Below, piece after piece: positions 61,101-64,000 of a stretch of 64,000 nucleotides of DNA (position 1 is its first letter; every line of letters begins with the position of its first letter). The notes under the pieces were generated by a model, which made no database searches, was not told the DNA's origin, and saw only the letters and a list, made by a program, of their open reading frames with translations. The stretch lies in contig CM063108.1 in NCBI GenBank assembly GCA_031841125.1, positions 72,264,344-72,328,343 of the forward strand. Reading direction: 5' to 3'. This stretch comes from Acanthococcus lagerstroemiae. Its lineage: Eukaryota > Arthropoda > Insecta > Hemiptera > Eriococcidae. Position numbers and translations under genes: made by a program.

Positions 61101-61875
61101 GCATAGATAGTATTATAGTATTATAGTGATCTATTAGCAGAAATAAAACTGTTTGGAAAACTAATACTTCTGGTTTAGGTTTTCCAAATCAAAAATCATA
61201 CCTGATTCTCTTTGTTCTCGATCTGGTTGGTACAATGATCACATCTTGTTCCATTATCTGTTATTATTTTCGTGATTATTTTTGAGGAAACCATGAGTCT
61301 ACCCAGTTTTAATCAACACACACGTTCAACAAAGCAGCCAATACGAGATCTAAAACGTTGGATGTTACCAATTTCTGCATCTCAATAGTAACTTTCAAAT
61401 GTATGTTTCATTCTGGAAAGTGAAGAAGGCTAAGTAAACTGAGTGGTCCATTCTGTGCCATTCATAAACATCAGAAAGGAATTATCACTTATAAAATCGT
61501 TAATTCTTTCTAAACATGGTCTAAATGATCCTGGAATGAAGAATATGGGTTGATAAAAACTGATGAATTACGTGAGGTGTACTTTGGCGCACCATTAACC
61601 GACCAAAGTACGTATTTTAGGTTGAGATCAAATACTGAAATCAGAACCATTCAGAATTCTGAACCCACTGAAACTACTTACAGCTAATACCAACTTTACC
61701 TCAGTCAAGCCTGTCATTTGATTTTCTGAAAAGTTGTCATATAACAGTCTTTTAATCGTACCCTGGTATAGAATCAAATTACAACTATCATTCATTCCAG
61801 AGAAAAACCTACAGTACCTGAACGACCAACAAACTACACGGTGCTATACGCGGTGGAATATAACCAATTATAGCA
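58140..61875 (-). other. Repeat-poor AT-rich stretch, probable long 3' UTR
   Basis: This directly follows the stop codon of the minus-strand exon. It contains no transposon ends, inverted repeats or long frames, unlike most of the window, which fits an untranslated region under constraint. A 26-base A run is at 59374-59399. The poly(A) site is not fixed; AATAAA on the minus strand near 58040-58060 is a candidate. Confidence 0.4.
59374..59399. repeat. 26-base poly(A) tract
   Basis: An uninterrupted run of 26 A on the plus strand. No LINE or SINE body ends at it, so it is taken as a simple repeat. Confidence 0.9.
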
Positions 61876-62161
61876 TTATGAACGATTAAATCGGTCATAC
61901 GATTCGGTAAGAGGGGTTACCCAAGTTATCGGAGACCGAATAATTGGAGACGGCGTACAGAAAGACGAGGAGCGTCTTCTTGGTAAACTAGAGCTCATTT
62001 TGGAATGTCTCGAAGCTGGAGAGCTAAGCCTCGAATGTCTCGACACAGGTGACGACGACGACGACAAGCCGGTCGAAGATGAGGAACATGACGACAGAGA
62101 GCCCTGGCTCGGAGAGCGTAACACTGATGATCGCTGATACGGTACTGGCCTCTTTCTGGCA
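61876..62161 (-). CDS. Last coding exon of a Ser/Arg-rich protein
   Basis: On the minus strand a good acceptor with branch-like ACTAAT and a T-rich tract (ATTTTGAATTTTGTTGCAG) ends at 62162. The exon then encodes 94 residues and a TAA at 61876-61878. It begins ARKRPVPYQRSSVLRSPSQG. It continues through a long Ser run encoded by a plus-strand (GAC)n tract (62051-62065), two SRHSRLSSPASRHSK-type repeats and PRRRSSSF, and ends SPITWVTPLTESYDRFNRS. Serine in SP and RxxS contexts suggests a phosphorylated, disordered tail. The better-ordered last residues (ITWVTPLTESYDRF) may be a conserved C-terminal motif. The exon starts with the third base of a codon. The rest of the gene lies above 62161, probably beyond the window. 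Family not recognised. Confidence 0.7.
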
Positions 62162-64000
62162 CTGCAACAAAATTCAAAATTAGTAGTGGTCGGAGAAAAA
62201 CATCGCTGGAAATCTCGAAGTGTAAGCATAAGATTTTGCAATAATTGCATTTCAGTGTTCGAATAAAACGGTGAACACTACTTACACTCCGTCAGAATTT
62301 CCAGTTAGTTACCAAGTTAGCATGTTATTCGTTTCACAAGTGATTTTAGCACATTCTACCACCATTGAAGCTCCATTGTGCCTACACCCCGAGTATAGTA
62401 GAAGGCTAACGTAATGAATTACCAGTATCAAAAAGCCATATATCATCACCTGAAATATCGGATTTCTTTGAAACGTTCCAAACTCTTCGTTTCTGATCTA
62501 CTGATATAAAATAGTAATAGACTTCTGCAGCACTGTAGCGATAAAATTTTGCTAAAATTTGAACCGGGCAAAATACGATGATATACGACCTTACATTTCA
62601 CCTACCAAGCGCCAACACCGCAGAGTTACGTATTCAACAAAAATGTTGAATTTTTCCCTTCCATACACAGGCACAAATTGGTGAGAAATATTAGAACATC
62701 ACTTTTTTGAATCAAAATTTCCGTTAAATTTTCTTTTTAATACAATTCATTGCTACTTAAATCATGGTCAAGCTATGCAAACATGAATTTACAGGTTGAT
62801 ATTAATACAAGCACAATTTGATGCTCAAGTTACAAGAAGAACCGGTTAATTACTGACAAGAAGTTAATGAAATAATTTGTTGATACTAAAGGATACGAGT
62901 ACCTACCTTGTTATCAAATTACAAGAATAATTTACTGATTTCAAATAAAGGAAAAAATTGGTTGACATCAAAGCACATGTCTAACTAGTTTATATCAATA
63001 TACCAGAAGTAAAATCGTTCACAAAGTTACTCAAGTTTGTACTGATCAACAGAGTCACAAGTATCATCAGTCAATGACAAGAATGGCGATGAATAGCGCA
63101 GCATATCATCGAGTATGATTTTCAGTTACGATTTGCACTGTTTCCAATGTTTTGTTGATGAATATCCCCGAATCGATAATGGGTTAAAGGCAGAAGGTCC
63201 CAACATACAAAATGAGAAAGAAATCAATCACTGACTCTTTCTCTCTATTAGTTCATCGTGAATCAGTTAATACAAATATGTATGTAGGTACAGAACAGTT
63301 ACAATCGGTAATGCCTATAATAAAACCATTGTTAGTCGACCATAGCGCATTACATGATGGAATATTCGCGCAAATAGTAAGCGAAAAACTAAGTGCATTA
63401 ATGTGAATAAAATAATGAATAAGAAAGCAGTCAAGCGTACGCTAGAAGCAAATATAATCACACGAAAAACAATAATTACCTTGTAGGTTCGGATGATATA
63501 GTTACTCTAATTCTGTGTACTAATAATTCATAGTAGAGGCTCTTGAAGAGAACGTTGCAACTGGCAAAATGTTAACTTCCAGAATATTTTCCTCACTACT
63601 ACATTTCCTACAGATACAGAAAGGTTGATCTAAGCACTACAATATATTTACGGGGACAACATAAATAAATTTATTTCGTAAGTTACAATTTTATAGTATT
63701 TACAATAGTTGAAAATGAAAAGGGAATAACTCAGTCCATCACGAAAGATAAATCAAAAAATTAAAAGAAAGGTACCTAATACCTATGCTAATAACAGCGT
63801 TTATCTTAATAAGGAAAAGGAAATAAGTTCTTTAGGTATTAAAATTATCTGAAAAGTTGATAAGTTCCCTTCGCTATCATTTCCGTTTAGTGTAAATTAT
63901 TACAAAGAAAAGAGAGACAGAGAAAGGATACAAGGGATAAACTTCTTCAAAAATAATTCAGTAACCAGCTTATCAGTTTTCCAGTTACTGAGAGAAGCAA
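62162..64000 (-). other. Probable intron of the Ser/Arg-rich gene
   Basis: AT-rich and free of long frames and recognisable mobile elements. No further minus-strand exon with paired splice sites was found before the window ends. A 64-codon plus-strand frame at 63212 has no supporting signals. Confidence 0.45.

Overview
The window looks like a gene-poor, AT-rich piece of an arthropod (most likely insect) nuclear genome. No prokaryotic-style gene packing is seen. Coding sequence is confined to one compact open reading frame and a few exon-sized pieces with GT/AG splice sites. Most of the rest is old, nested mobile DNA: mariner, hAT-type and Harbinger-type miniature elements, a P-element-like transposon, LINE fragments, tRNA-derived SINEs, and large hairpin-forming repeats. 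The species cannot be named from this sequence alone.

Layout. 1-6 kb: a weak small ORF, a degenerate 10-bp-period repeat array, and the best gene, a 226-residue secreted protein of unknown family (4509-5189). 6-11.2 kb: two long inverted-repeat elements (6.5-7.5 and 10.3-11.2 kb; the second carries a SINE), a likely 59-codon exon (8548-8724) and CpG-rich DNA. 13-20 kb: a 161-bp hAT-type element, two copies of a 109-bp retroposon, a second possible exon (15864-16003) and a repeat-free stretch that may be regulatory. 21.8-27.5 kb: an 85-bp perfect-looking hairpin, a broken mariner with a Harbinger-type element inside its transposase frame, and a LINE reverse-transcriptase fossil. 28-39 kb: mostly unrecognised AT-rich sequence, two degenerate tandem arrays and a CpG-rich block at 38.0-38.6 kb that may be a promoter. 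39-41.3 kb: a mirrored tandem array forming a large palindrome. 42.9-46.7 kb: decamer repeat, a LINE 3' fragment and a second SINE. 48.0-51.1 kb: a 3-kb palindrome whose right arm has two later insertions. 54.4-56.2 kb: three transposons nested in one another. 57.1-57.7 kb: a higher-order tandem repeat. 58.1-64 kb: repeat-poor sequence holding the last coding exon of a minus-strand Ser/Arg-rich protein (61876-62161), with probable 3' UTR below it and intron above it.

The genes do not form an operon or recognisable pathway. The most interesting observation is a group of large hairpin elements (6.5, 10.3, 39.1 and 48.0 kb, plus one end at 24.0 kb) that share termini resembling CATTAGGGTGNCCCTTATTT and, in the clearest cases, carry degenerate tandem units mirrored about a centre. 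The nested insertions also give a readable relative chronology.
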